From: HGM04593 sp045660825
GTDB taxonomy: Bacteria > Bacteroidota > Bacteroidia > Bacteroidales > Bacteroidaceae
Assembly: GCA_045660825.1 (NCBI GenBank)
Contig: JAZREN010000030.1
Span: 1-64,000 of the forward strand
Length of the DNA: 64,000 nucleotides
Reading direction: 5' to 3'
In this document: in pieces, positions 17,020-25,622 of the stretch
Numbering within the stretch: the first letter of the stretch is position 1
How the letters are laid out: every line of letters starts with the position of its first letter
The notes under the pieces: generated by a model
Seen by the model: the letters and a program-made list of their open reading frames with translations, nothing else
Database searches by the model: none
Told to the model about the DNA's origin: nothing
Position numbers and translations under genes: made by a program

Positions 17020-18477
17020 ATGGAAAACAACAAATTGCAGCCCGAGGCTCTTTTCGGGTTTTTCTTGAAGATATGTGAAATTCCTCATGGTTCAAAGAAC
17101 GAGGCTCAAATATCGGCTTTTTTGCAGAATTTCGGTAAGGAACTCGGTTACGAGACTATAGCCGACAGTGTCGGTAATGTACTCATAAAGAAACCCGCTT
17201 CAGCAGGTTATGAGGACAGAAAGACAATCATCCTGCAGTCTCACATGGACATGGTGTGCGACAAGCGCCCCGATGTGGAGCATGACTTTACCAAGGATCC
17301 TATAAAGACATGGGTCGATGGCGAGTGGCTCAAGGCACAGGGTACAACCCTTGGCGCCGACAACGGCATTGGTGTGGCAGCTGCAATGGCAGTGCTTGCC
17401 GACAATTCGTTGAAGCATGGCCCAATCAACTGCCTCTTTACCATTGACGAGGAGACCGGCCTCACAGGTGCCGAGGCGCTTGCTCCCGAACTGCTGCAGG
17501 GCGATATTCTTGTGAACCTCGACAGCGAGGACGAGGGTGAGATGTTTATCGGTTGCGCCGGCGGTGTTTGCAACTATGCCGATTTCAAGCACGTATGGAC
17601 AACAATCGGTGGCGATATGTTCTATGTAAAGGTAGATATCAACGCTCTCACAGGTGGTCACTCGGGCGACGATATAAACAAAGGACGTGCCAACGCAAAC
17701 AAGCTTTTGTGCCGTTTCCTTGCCCGCATGGCCCAGAAGTATGAGTTCTATCTCTGCGATATCAGCGGCGGTAGCCTCCACAATGCCATTCCACGCGACG
17801 CTTCGGCGGTCTTTGCAATACAGTCTGCCGACAAGGAAAAGGTGCGTGTCGATTTCAATATCTTTGCTGCCGAGGTGCAGGACGAGTACAGCGTTACCGA
17901 GCCTAACATGCGTCTTACAATGCAGAGCACCGATCCTGTGACACGTGTCATTGATCCTGTTGTAGCAGGCAAGCTGCTCCGTAGTGTATGTGCTGTATTC
18001 AACGGTGTGTTTGCCATGAGCCAGGACGTCCCCGGCCTTGTAGAGACATCGAGCAACCTCGCATCAATAAAGCGCACAGCCGACAATGTCATCACCGTCA
18101 CCACCAGCCAGCGCAGCTCAATTGAGTCGGCGCGCGACTGTGTGTCCGATTCTGTACGTGCAGCCTTTGAACTCGCAGGTGCAAAGGTTACAACCAAGGG
18201 ACAGTATCCCGGTTGGAAACCCAATATGAAGTCCGAGATTCTGAAAGTGGCTTGTGATACCTACAAGCAACTTTTTGGTGAAGAGGCCAAGATAAAGGCT
18301 ATTCACGCCGGTCTTGAGTGCGGTCTTTTCCTTGAGAAAGCCCCACATCTTGACATGATTTCGTTCGGCCCCACAATGCGTGGCGTGCACTCGCCCGACG
18401 AGCGCCTGCACATTGCATCGACCGAGCGCTGGTGGCGTCACCTCCTGCTGTTGCTTGAGAACGCCCCTGCAAAGTAA
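17020..18477 (+). CDS. pepD: Aminoacyl-histidine dipeptidase (peptidase family M20C)
   Basis: A 485-residue cytoplasmic dipeptidase of the PepD type, which cleaves Xaa-His and related dipeptides using two metal ions. Metal and catalytic positions are all present: HMD (His75, Asp77), GADNGIG (Asp114, bridging) and IDEETG (Glu144 base, Glu145). A lid domain of about 200 residues follows, and the C-terminal catalytic half contains HAGLECGLF with a further metal-ligand pattern. The length matches the M20C family. The start lies after an AT-rich leader where I see no clear promoter. The next gene is 128 nt away and may be separate, because a small GGGCAGAC / GTCTGCCC hairpin lies between them (18540-18561). 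Confidence 0.93.
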   Translation: MENNKLQPEALFGFFLKICEIPHGSKNEAQISAFLQNFGKELGYETIADSVGNVLIKKPASAGYEDRKTIILQSHMDMVCDKRPDVEHDFTKDPIKTWVDGEWLKAQGTTLGADNGIGVAAAMAVLADNSLKHGPINCLFTIDEETGLTGAEALAPELLQGDILVNLDSEDEGEMFIGCAGGVCNYADFKHVWTTIGGDMFYVKVDINALTGGHSGDDINKGRANANKLLCRFLARMAQKYEFYLCDISGGSLHNAIPRDASAVFAIQSADKEKVRVDFNIFAAEVQDEYSVTEPNMRLTMQSTDPVTRVIDPVVAGKLLRSVCAVFNGVFAMSQDVPGLVETSSNLASIKRTADNVITVTTSQRSSIESARDCVSDSVRAAFELAGAKVTTKGQYPGWKPNMKSEILKVACDTYKQLFGEEAKIKAIHAGLECGLFLEKAPHLDMISFGPTMRGVHSPDERLHIASTERWWRHLLLLLENAPAK

Positions 18478-18605
18478 TGCAATAAAGCGTGTTTTTCATC
18501 GTTAGTATAAGGTGAATGTTGTTTGATTCTCGCCTGTAGGGGCAGACCGGCGTGTCTGCCCAAGACACTGGCAGAGCAAAAGAACTTGTGATTTTACAAA
18601 AAACG

Positions 18606-20060
18606 ATGATAAAGAAAATAACGATATTATATATTGCTCTGTTATCGGTATTCCTCGGCTCGTGTGTCGAGGATGCCGATTTCTCTTCAAGCCCCACGCT
18701 GCGCCTGGAGTTCTCGTGCGACACCGTTTCGTTCGACACCCTCTTCAGCGAGGTCATGTCGCCCACGGCAAAGTTCCTTGTGCGTAACCGCAACGACAAG
18801 TCCCTGCGCATAAGCAATGTGCAGCTTGCCGGCGGTGGTGCTTCGCCTTTCAGCGTGCTTGTCGATGGACAGTACGGCACAGCAATGAGCAATCTCGATA
18901 TCCGTGCCCGTGACAGCCTCTATGTCCTTGCCTCGGTGACCGTAGACCGTAACGGTGGCGATGTGCCCTTCATGGTAAAGGATTCGCTGCTCTTCACCCT
19001 TGAAAGCGGTGTGCAGCAGAGTGTGCTGTTGCTTGCCTATGGCCGCGACGTCACCTTCATGCGTGGCGAGAATCTTGTGGCCGATACCGTGCTTACCCCA
19101 GGGCATTATGTAATCTATGACAGCCTTACTGTGTCGCAGGGCGCGACACTCTCGCTGCTGCCCGGTACCACACTCTATTTCCACGACAAGGCATTCATGA
19201 AGGTGGCCGGTTGTCTCAAAGCCGAGGGAACTGCCGCGGCTCCCATTGTTTTCCGTGGCGACCGCACCGACCGCATGTTCTCCTATCTCCCCTATGACCG
19301 CATCCCCGGGCAGTGGGATGGAGTGGTGTTCACTTCTACAAGTAATGATAACCTGCTAACGCATTGCGACATCCACAGCGCCAACTACGGCATCAGAGTG
19401 GAGCAGGGCGATACCACGCTGCAGCGCATAACCATTGAGTCGTCCAAGGTGCAGAATTTCCACGGCAACGCCCTTGAGCTTGTAATGGCACGTGCAACAG
19501 CCATCAACTCGCTATTTGCCAACGCGCAGGGCAACTGCGTGAAGGTTGTTGGCGGCGATGTCAGCTTTGTGCATTGCACAATAGCCAATTTCTATGTGTG
19601 GCGCCAGCGCGATGTGGCCTTGGCACTGCATAACAGCATCGAGGGCGCTCCGGCCCCATTGCGTGGTGCACTTTTTGCCAACTGCGTGATAGCCGGCTCA
19701 AAGAGTGACGAGGTCATGGGCTATCTCACCAACATTGGTGACAGCGTGCCTGACCCCGTGAATTACCGTTTTGAAAATTCACTCATAAACACCATTGATT
19801 CAGCCGACAGCTGTTTTGTGAACATCAGGTACGACAGTCTTGAAGTGTCGCCGTTCGGTAAGGAACATTTCCGTCTGATTGACCACGATATCTTTGACTA
19901 TGATTTCCACCTCACCGCCGAGTCCACTGCACGCGGCATTGCAAGCGATGAATATCTTGAGAACCTGCCTGTGGATATTGACGGCATGCCCCGCACGGCG
20001 GGTGCTGTTGACGCCGGCTGTTTTCAATACGTGGAAGAAGAGGTTAAAGGTGAAAACTGA
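18606..20060 (+). CDS. Lipoprotein with right-handed beta-helix repeats
   Basis: A 484-residue outer-envelope lipoprotein, lipobox FLGSC (Cys20). The first 150 mature residues form a beta-sandwich-like region. From about residue 180 a parallel beta-helix follows, with short repeated strands (GATLSLLPGTTLYF, FMKVAGCLKAEG, DGVVFTSTSNDN, VVGGDVSFVHCTIANF). Such proteins bind or process polysaccharides, but no catalytic residues can be assigned. I chose the start at the lipoprotein signal; an in-frame ATG 54 nt upstream adds a polar leader and lies in the hairpin region. The last residues (EEEVKGEN) run into the purine-rich repeat GGTGAAAACTGAAATGTG. Transcription probably ends at the 20-bp hairpin downstream. 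Confidence 0.82.
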   Translation: MIKKITILYIALLSVFLGSCVEDADFSSSPTLRLEFSCDTVSFDTLFSEVMSPTAKFLVRNRNDKSLRISNVQLAGGGASPFSVLVDGQYGTAMSNLDIRARDSLYVLASVTVDRNGGDVPFMVKDSLLFTLESGVQQSVLLLAYGRDVTFMRGENLVADTVLTPGHYVIYDSLTVSQGATLSLLPGTTLYFHDKAFMKVAGCLKAEGTAAAPIVFRGDRTDRMFSYLPYDRIPGQWDGVVFTSTSNDNLLTHCDIHSANYGIRVEQGDTTLQRITIESSKVQNFHGNALELVMARATAINSLFANAQGNCVKVVGGDVSFVHCTIANFYVWRQRDVALALHNSIEGAPAPLRGALFANCVIAGSKSDEVMGYLTNIGDSVPDPVNYRFENSLINTIDSADSCFVNIRYDSLEVSPFGKEHFRLIDHDIFDYDFHLTAESTARGIASDEYLENLPVDIDGMPRTAGAVDAGCFQYVEEEVKGEN

Positions 20061-20095
20061 AATGTGAAAACAGGAATGCTGAATTATAAATGTAG

Positions 20096-20138
20096 AAAGC
20101 ACGACGTTTGATTTTCTGAAAATCAAACGTCGTGCTTT
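20096..20138. terminator. Long perfect hairpin downstream of the beta-helix lipoprotein gene
   Basis: A perfect 20-bp stem (arms 20096-20115 and 20119-20138) with a CTG loop and A/T ends, a strong transcription stop readable in both directions. Confidence 0.85.
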
Positions 20139-20198
20139 ACGCTTTAACCACACTTTATGTGCTTGAAACTTGGCGTACATAGATAAATTCCCGTACCT

Positions 20199-20397
20199 GT
20201 CATTCTGAACGAAATGAAATGAAGTGAAGAATCTCAACTCCGCGAATAAGAGATCCTTCGCTATGCTCAGGATGACAAATACGCGCAAACTGTCATCTTT
20301 CAGACAAACCGCGCACCTGTCATTCTGAACGAAATGAAATGAAGTGAAGAATCTCAACTCCGCGAATAAAGAGATCCTTCGCTATGCACAGGATGAC
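20199..20397 (+). repeat. Palindromic repeat array A (two units)
   Basis: Two near-identical units of 78-79 nt (20199-20276 and 20319-20397). Each runs from GTCATTCTGAACGAAATG to CTATGCnCAGGATGAC, and the two halves of a unit are imperfect complements. Between and around them are GTCATCTTTCAGACAAACCG and ACCTTTCAC segments. The whole array reappears inverted at 24.15-24.35 kb. It is non-coding and fills most of the 20061-20609 gene gap. Confidence 0.85.
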
Positions 20398-20447
20398 ACC
20401 TTTCACTATTCCGTTTTCACCTTTCACTTTGCTCTCACCACTTGACT

Positions 20448-20600
20448 CGGTGCTACGCGTGACTGTTGCTCAAGGCATGTAGCGATAGTCGTTTTTGTTT
20501 TTATTGCCACATACCTTGTTGCTTCGCAAACGCATCCCACGCGGCACCAACTTCGCCGGTGCTACGCGTGACTGTTGCTCAAGGCATGTAGCGATAGTCG
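20448..20600 (+). repeat. 44-nt perfect direct repeat pair
   Basis: The 44-base sequence beginning CGGTGCTACGCGTGACTG and ending GTAGCGATAGTCG occurs identically at 20448-20491 and 20557-20600. The second copy runs into a hairpin (ATAGTCGCA / TGCGACTAT, 20594-20613) that overlaps the rlmH stop codon and probably terminates rlmH. Confidence 0.85.
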
Positions 20601-20609
20601 CATTTGCGA

Positions 20610-21083
20610 CTATTCATGGTGGTAGGGTAGGTGGTTGATGATTGTGTATGCCCTGTAGAGTTGTTCCACGAAGAGCAGGCGTATCATCTGGTGCGAGAAT
20701 GTCATCTTTGAGAGTGACAGCTTTTCGTGTGCAGCCTCGTAGACTTTTGGGGCAAAGCCATAGGGGCCTCCTACGATGAATACCAGGCGCTTGGTCGATA
20801 TGTTCTGCTTGTGCTCAATCCATGCCGCGAACTCGGTGGAGCGGAACTCCTTGCCGCCTTCGTCAAGCAACACCACGCGGTCGCCGGCCTGCAGTGCCTT
20901 TAGTATGAGCTCGCCCTCGGCCTCTTTCTGCTGTGCCTCGCTCAATTTCTTTGCGTTCTTCAACTCGGGAATGATGTCAATGTCGAACTGTGCAAAGTGG
21001 CTCAACCTCTGTGTGTAATCCTTTATGCCTGCTATAATGTTGTTGTCGACCGTGCGTCCCACAACCAGTAGTGTGATTTTCAT
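20610..21083 (-). CDS. rlmH: 23S rRNA (pseudouridine1915-N3)-methyltransferase
   Basis: A 157-residue SPOUT-class methyltransferase that methylates N3 of pseudouridine 1915 in helix 69 of 23S rRNA. The family pattern is complete: ITLLVVGRT at the N-terminus, LDEGGKEFRS in the middle, and the SAM-binding knot FIVGGPYGF followed by LSLSKMTFSHQMIRLLFVEQ and YRAYTIINHLPYHHE at the end. The length matches the family. A longer reading frame begins 72 nt upstream, but those codons lie in a palindromic repeat and are rejected as the start. It is divergent from nadC; the repeat at 21106-21181 separates them. Confidence 0.95.
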   Translation of the reverse strand: MKITLLVVGRTVDNNIIAGIKDYTQRLSHFAQFDIDIIPELKNAKKLSEAQQKEAEGELILKALQAGDRVVLLDEGGKEFRSTEFAAWIEHKQNISTKRLVFIVGGPYGFAPKVYEAAHEKLSLSKMTFSHQMIRLLFVEQLYRAYTIINHLPYHHE

Positions 21084-21105
21084 ATAATGTTTGTTCTCGT
21101 TGATT

Positions 21106-21181
21106 GTCATGCTGAGTAACGCGAAGCATCTCTCTACGTCCCAGAGATCCTTCACTTCATTGCATTCCGTTCAGGATGACA
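21106..21181. repeat. Single palindromic repeat unit
   Basis: GTCATGCTGAGTAACGCGAAGCATCTC ... GAGATCCTTCACTTC ... GTTCAGGATGAC: a diverged solo unit of the same family as the arrays at 20.2 and 24.2 kb, in the rlmH-nadC intergenic space. Confidence 0.7.
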
Positions 21182-21233
21182 TGTTTTTGATTAAGTTTCC
21201 CGTCGCGAATATACAATAAAAAACTCTCTTACT

Positions 21234-21265
21234 TTTGCTTGCGTGACAATAATTGTATATCTTCG
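21234..21265 (+). promoter_or_regulatory. nadC promoter
   Basis: TTTG (21234-21237), 20 nt, then TATCTTCG (21258-21265). An ATG inside this box opens a longer in-frame reading frame, which the promoter makes unlikely as the start. Confidence 0.6.
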
Positions 21266-21285
21266 CAAAAATTAAACTTAATATT

Positions 21286-22137
21286 ATGAACGTAAAAGAC
21301 GAATTGATAGACAGGCTCATTGACCTCTCTTTTGCCGAGGATATCGGTGACGGTGACCACACAACCCTTTCAACAATCCCTGCCGACGCAATGGGAAAGA
21401 ATATGCTTCTCATCAAGGAAGACGGTGTGCTTGCCGGTGTTGAGATGGCAAAGCGCATCTTTGCACGTTTCGACGAGGCTCTGCAGGTCGAGGTGCTCAT
21501 TGAGGATGGTGCCGAGGTGAAGAAGGGCGACATTGCAATGTATGTTACCGGTAGCGTGCGCTCATTGTTGCAGACAGAGCGTCTCATGCTCAACGTAATG
21601 CAGCGCATGAGTGGTATTGCCACAATGACACGTCGTTATGTAAAGGAACTTGAGGGCACAGGCACACGCGTGCTCGATACCCGCAAGACTACTCCCGGTA
21701 TGCGCATCATGGAGAAAGAGGCGGTGCGCATTGGTGGCGGTGTGAACCACCGTATCGGTCTTTTCGACATGATTCTCATCAAGGACAACCACGTTGATTT
21801 TGCCGGCGGCATTGAGCAGGCTGTTTCACGTGCCAAGGAGTATTGCAAGGCTTGTGGCAAGGATCTGAAGATTGAGGTCGAGGTTCGTACACTCGAGGAT
21901 TTGCAGAAGGTTATTGACATGGGCGGCATCCAGCGCATCATGTTCGACAACTTCGATACCGAGAAGACCCGCAAGGCTGTTGAGATGGTTGCCGGCCGCT
22001 ACGAGACCGAGTCATCGGGCGGTATCACCTTCGATACCCTGCGCAGCTATGCTCTCTGTGGTGTTGACTTCATCTCTGTTGGTGCTCTCACACACTCGGT
22101 GAAGGGTCTTGACATGAGTTTTAAGGCTGTCAAATAA
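21286..22137 (+). CDS. nadC: Nicotinate-nucleotide pyrophosphorylase (carboxylating)
   Basis: A 283-residue quinolinate phosphoribosyltransferase. It converts quinolinate and PRPP to nicotinate mononucleotide in de novo NAD synthesis. Clear family blocks: EDIGDGDHTT near the N-terminus, LMLNVMQRMSGIATMT, DTRKTTPGMRIMEKEAV, GGGVNHRIGLFDMILIKDNH, EVEVRTLEDL and a C-terminal VDFISVGALTHS. The length fits the family. The start was chosen downstream of the promoter rather than at the in-frame ATG 33 nt earlier. No nadA or nadB lies nearby. Confidence 0.95.
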   Translation: MNVKDELIDRLIDLSFAEDIGDGDHTTLSTIPADAMGKNMLLIKEDGVLAGVEMAKRIFARFDEALQVEVLIEDGAEVKKGDIAMYVTGSVRSLLQTERLMLNVMQRMSGIATMTRRYVKELEGTGTRVLDTRKTTPGMRIMEKEAVRIGGGVNHRIGLFDMILIKDNHVDFAGGIEQAVSRAKEYCKACGKDLKIEVEVRTLEDLQKVIDMGGIQRIMFDNFDTEKTRKAVEMVAGRYETESSGGITFDTLRSYALCGVDFISVGALTHSVKGLDMSFKAVK

Positions 22138-22230
22138 CACGGTTTGCTGATGCAATATTGCTTTTTGCCGAATAGATTATCTATATTGGAAATAAATATA
22201 TAACTTGCGCGGTATAAAGCAAAACTGTTA

Positions 22231-23397
22231 ATGGCCTGGAGTTATAAAAAACGGACTGTAGAGTATATCATTTACCTCCTTTTCTGGAGTGTATTGCTGT
22301 TGTCGCCACTCTTTGGCGCCTTCATCAAGAGTGCATTCTACAAGGACGATACCTTCATGCCCACAGTCGATGAGCTTGTGGCATTCTGGATGTTCCTGTT
22401 GCCGGCCATCATACTGTTTTTTATAAACAATAACATACTTATGCCTTTCCTTCTCTATAAAAAGAAGGGAAGGCATTTTGTGCTCTATCTGTTGTGCGTT
22501 GTTGTGGCCAGCGCCATAGTCTTTATGGCATTTCCTGTCGATAATCCCGGTTTCTTGCATCTACAGGGAATCCCGCTTGATGATTTGCCATTGTTGCCGG
22601 TAGATGATGTCGAGCAGTTGCCTCCACCGCCATCCTTTGGTGAGCAGGGGGTGTGGATGTTCTTCTCGCACCCCAAGAATGTGCGCATATTGCTCACTCT
22701 CTTTGTCCTTGTGTTCAATGTTTGTGTGCGCCTGTTCTTCTTTACCATACGCCGCGACGAGAGCATAAAGGAACTCGAGAAGGAGAAGCTGCGCTCCGAA
22801 CTTGAATACCTCAAGTACCAGATTAACCCGCATTTCTTCATGAACAGCCTCAATAATATTCATGCGCTCATAGACCTCGACAAGGACAAAGCGCAGGCGG
22901 CAGTTCTGGAACTTTCGGGAATGATGCGCTATCTGCTCTACGACAAAGCCTCCATGTTTGTGCCTCTTGAAAAGGAGATAAGTTTCTTGAAGAACTATAT
23001 TGAACTCATGCGCCTACGCTACACCGATAAATTGGAGCTCAGCACCGATTTCACCACCGAACCGCAGGGCGTCTTTGTTCCCTCACTGCTCTTCACTCAG
23101 TTTGTGGAGAATGCCTTCAAGCATGGAGTGACCTATACAAAGAAATCTATGATAAACATGTCGTTGAAGGTCGATGAGGCTGCAGGGTGTGTGCGGTTTG
23201 CCTGCCGTAACACGGTGCCCGACATTGTGAAGGCGTCTTCGCTCCCGTCTGAGGGTGGTATAGGCATTGAAAATACCAAAAAACGCCTTGAACTGCTCTA
23301 CGACGGCAAGGCCGAACTTTCCATATCCATTGCCGATGGTTGGTATAATGTAGAATTGAAAATCCCGATACAATATGATAAGGTGTATAATAATTGA
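22231..23397 (+). CDS. LytS/YehU-type membrane sensor histidine kinase
   Basis: A 388-residue sensor kinase of the His_kinase (PF06580) class. Four membrane segments occur in the first 175 residues (about 13-33, 50-70, 85-105, 150-172), with a Pro-rich extracytoplasmic loop (about 110-145). A coiled linker precedes the phospho-acceptor box QINPHFFMNSLNNI (His201). The ATP-binding domain shows the N-box QFVENAFKHG and the G-box GGIGIENTKKRLELLY. The gene overlaps the LytTR regulator by 23 nt, so they form a two-component pair. The input signal is not known. Confidence 0.92.
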   Translation: MAWSYKKRTVEYIIYLLFWSVLLLSPLFGAFIKSAFYKDDTFMPTVDELVAFWMFLLPAIILFFINNNILMPFLLYKKKGRHFVLYLLCVVVASAIVFMAFPVDNPGFLHLQGIPLDDLPLLPVDDVEQLPPPPSFGEQGVWMFFSHPKNVRILLTLFVLVFNVCVRLFFFTIRRDESIKELEKEKLRSELEYLKYQINPHFFMNSLNNIHALIDLDKDKAQAAVLELSGMMRYLLYDKASMFVPLEKEISFLKNYIELMRLRYTDKLELSTDFTTEPQGVFVPSLLFTQFVENAFKHGVTYTKKSMINMSLKVDEAAGCVRFACRNTVPDIVKASSLPSEGGIGIENTKKRLELLYDGKAELSISIADGWYNVELKIPIQYDKVYNN

Positions 23398-24115
23398 TGA
23401 CGAGCCGTTGGCGGTTGCACAGCTCGAGAAATATGTGGAACGCGTGCCGTTTCTTGTGAATGTAGGGTCGTGTACATCGGCTGCCGAGGCTATGGATGTC
23501 CTTTCTGCCGGCAATGTCGATGCCATGTTTGTAGATATAAACATGCCCGACATAGATGGTGTGCAGCTTGTGCGCTCGTTGGCGCGTCCGCCAATGGTGG
23601 TCTTTACAACGGCCTATTCCGAGTATGCCATTGAGGGTTTCAGGCTCGACGCCATCGATTATCTGCTCAAACCCATAGCCTTCGACTCCTTCCTGAAGGC
23701 CGCGAATAAACTGAAACTCATTTTTGGCATCAAGAATCCTGCCATGCCTGCACCTGAGCCTGTTGACACTGTTGCAAACGATTGCCTTTATGTGAAATCG
23801 GATTACAAGATGTTGCGTGTGCCCATCAGCTCTATCAAATACATTGAGGGCATGAGCGAGTATGTGCGCATCTTTGTCGAGGAGAGTGCAAAACCCATTG
23901 TTTCATTGCTGAGCATGAAGAAACTTGAGGAGAGTCTGCCTGCCGATGCCTTCATGCGCGTGCACCGCAGCTATCTCGTTAACCTCAATAAAGTGAAGGA
24001 GGTGTCAAAGATGCGCATTGTCTACGATGGCGATGTCTATGTCCCCATTGGCGAGATGTACAAGGATAAATTCTTTGAGTACATTGATAAACTCTTTGTG
24101 GGAAAAGGAAGGTAA
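23375..24115 (+). CDS. LytTR-family response regulator
   Basis: A 246-residue response regulator. The receiver domain is residues 1-120, with acid pair Asp8/Asp9, phospho-acceptor Asp54 (VDINMPD), Thr in FTTAYSEYA, and Lys in LKPI. A linker leads to a LytTR DNA-binding domain (about 140-240), with KSDYKMLRVPISSIKYIEGM and MRVHRSYLVNLNKV. It overlaps the sensor kinase gene and should be its output. Likely targets are unknown. Many LytTR regulators in Bacteroidales control nearby genes, but the genes downstream here are on the other strand behind a repeat array. Confidence 0.92.
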   Translation: MIRCIIIDDEPLAVAQLEKYVERVPFLVNVGSCTSAAEAMDVLSAGNVDAMFVDINMPDIDGVQLVRSLARPPMVVFTTAYSEYAIEGFRLDAIDYLLKPIAFDSFLKAANKLKLIFGIKNPAMPAPEPVDTVANDCLYVKSDYKMLRVPISSIKYIEGMSEYVRIFVEESAKPIVSLLSMKKLEESLPADAFMRVHRSYLVNLNKVKEVSKMRIVYDGDVYVPIGEMYKDKFFEYIDKLFVGKGR

Positions 24116-24150
24116 AAAAACGGAAAACGGAAAACTGAAAGGTGAAAGGT

Positions 24151-24350
24151 GTCATCCTGAGCATAGCGAAGGATCTCTTTATTCGCGGAATTGAGATTCT
24201 TCACTTCATTTCATTTCGTTCAGAATGACAAGTGCGCGGTTTTTCTGAAAGATGACAGTTTACGCATATTTGTCATCCTGAGCATAGCGAAGGATCTCTT
24301 TATCCGCGGAGCTGAGATTCTTCACTTCATTTCATTTCGTTCAGAATGAC
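24151..24350 (-). repeat. Palindromic repeat array B (two units, inverted copy of array A)
   Basis: Units at 24151-24229 and 24272-24350 are reverse complements of those at 20.2-20.4 kb. Near-identical sequence also lies between the units, including CTGAAAGATGACAGTTT. Purine-rich GGTGAAAACGGAAAAC tracts flank the array. It occupies the gene-free gap between lytR and guaD; no gene is seen there. Confidence 0.85.
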
Positions 24351-24446
24351 AAGTGCGCGGTTTTTCTGAAAGGTGAAAACGGAAAACGGAAAGGTGAAAG
24401 GTGTCATCCTGAGCTTTCCGTTTTAACCTTTCATCTTTTCGCTCGT

Positions 24447-24914
24447 TTAGTATTCCACTTTGTCGCCTTTTTCTCTCCATGCATTGAAGGGCTCCTGTGC
24501 TTCCTCGTGTAAAATATTTTCAACGGGTTTGTTGCGGTTTTCGGGCTTCAGTTCAAGCTCGCGGTAAATGAACGAATCGTCGAAATTCACCGCTGCTGCA
24601 TCGTGCTGGTTGGCACCATAGAAAATCTTGTCAATGTGCGCCCAATATATTGCTCCCAAGCACATGGGGCAGGGTTCGCACGATGTGTATATGACGCATC
24701 CGCTAAGGTCGAAAGTCCCTAATTTTGTGCACGCTGCACGTATTGCGCATACCTCGGCATGTGCTGTGGGGTCGTTGTTGGGGGTTACGCGATTTACACC
24801 TGTTGCAACAACCTCTCCGTTCTTCACTATAACGGCTCCAAAGGGGCCGCCGCCGTTCTCGACATTCTCCACTGCAAGGGCAATGGCCTTGCGCATAAAA
24901 TCCTGATGATTCAT
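24447..24914 (-). CDS. guaD: Guanine deaminase (cytidine-deaminase fold)
   Basis: A 155-residue nucleobase deaminase that converts guanine to xanthine in purine salvage. Zinc and catalytic residues are intact: HAE (His52, Glu54) and PCPMC (Cys82, Cys85). The C-terminal NFDDSFIYREL block and the final FNAWREKGDKVEY closely follow Bacillus GuaD rather than TadA, in both length and C-terminal arm. I chose the start at MNHQDF, which is the family N-terminus; a 60-nt longer frame begins in AT-rich leader sequence. Good promoter elements lie upstream. Confidence 0.9.
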   Translation of the reverse strand: MNHQDFMRKAIALAVENVENGGGPFGAVIVKNGEVVATGVNRVTPNNDPTAHAEVCAIRAACTKLGTFDLSGCVIYTSCEPCPMCLGAIYWAHIDKIFYGANQHDAAAVNFDDSFIYRELELKPENRNKPVENILHEEAQEPFNAWREKGDKVEY

Positions 24915-24971
24915 AATACTTTCCTTTATTGCTTTGTAAACAATTATGCAAAGCGAACGGTTCGCTACAAG

Positions 24972-25002
24972 CAAAGTTAAAAAAGGGTTGGAAAAAAATC
25001 AA
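24972..25002 (-). promoter_or_regulatory. guaD promoter
   Basis: On the minus strand TTG (25002-25000), 20 nt, then TAACTTTG (24979-24972), giving a leader of about 50 nt. Confidence 0.65.
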
Positions 25003-25020
25003 GAGTCTTGACTTTTTTAT

Positions 25021-25335
25021 TTTAGACAGAAGAACAAAAGAACAAAAGAGCACTATAAACGAAAGCAGATTCAACGAAGTTAAAAGAGACTTTCTGCTAT
25101 TAGATAAGCACGTCGCATAGTTTCACTTGCGACAAAGAAGGATTTACCCCTGTAGTGATGGGAAAACGAGTTTTCACCTTGCCGCAGGGGTAAATTCTTT
25201 TAAGTTGGAAAATATCCAACGCCATATCTAATTGCAGAAAGAATCAAATCATATAAGTTTCCTCTCTTTGGGAGAAGGTTAGGGTGAGGCCAAACGATTA
25301 CCGCGACCTTATGTTCTTTTGTTCTTCTGTCCAAA
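25021..25335. repeat. Nested inverted-repeat element, copy A
   Basis: A non-coding element of about 310 bp. A perfect 20-bp outer inverted repeat (GACAGAAGAACAAAAGAACA at 25025-25044, complement at 25312-25331) encloses a 16-bp inner inverted repeat (TTTCTGCTATTAGATA at 25091-25106; 15 of 16 matched at 25225-25240). Inside are three small hairpins, including GTTGGA / TCCAAC and a TTTACCCCTG / CAGGGGTAAA stem around GGGAAAACGAGTTTTCACC. A relative lies at 40.4-40.7 kb. No transposase is encoded, so it looks like a MITE-type or structural repeat. Confidence 0.75.
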
Positions 25336-25378
25336 AAATGAATCGCGTTTTTTGCTTTTTCGGCTCTTTTTCGGCACG

Positions 25379-25436
<58 letters not shown>

Positions 25437-25466
25437 GTTAAATTGTGAAAAAAGTTCTACTTTTTG

Positions 25467-25497
25467 TTGAAAATTATATAAAATACAAGTATTTTTG
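25467..25497 (+). promoter_or_regulatory. Promoter of the 1904-residue secreted protein gene
   Basis: TTG (25467-25469), 20 nt, then TATTTTTG (25490-25497). The leader of about 120 nt holds a hairpin (GCGCAT / ATGCGC, 25539-25554). The microsatellite sits just upstream of the -33 element. Confidence 0.75.
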
Positions 25498-25622
25498 CGG
25501 AATATTATGTACGTAGGCGCGTAGCGCCCGCACTTCACGCGCATGAGTATGCGCATACACAAGGCGGGATGCTGCACCAAAATACCATAAGCGAAAACGA
25601 AAAATAAAAACTATAAAACCAA

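Noticed and set aside
20199..20397. CRISPR array
   Set aside because: Only two long units with inner palindromes, and found again inverted elsewhere; this is a REP-like family.
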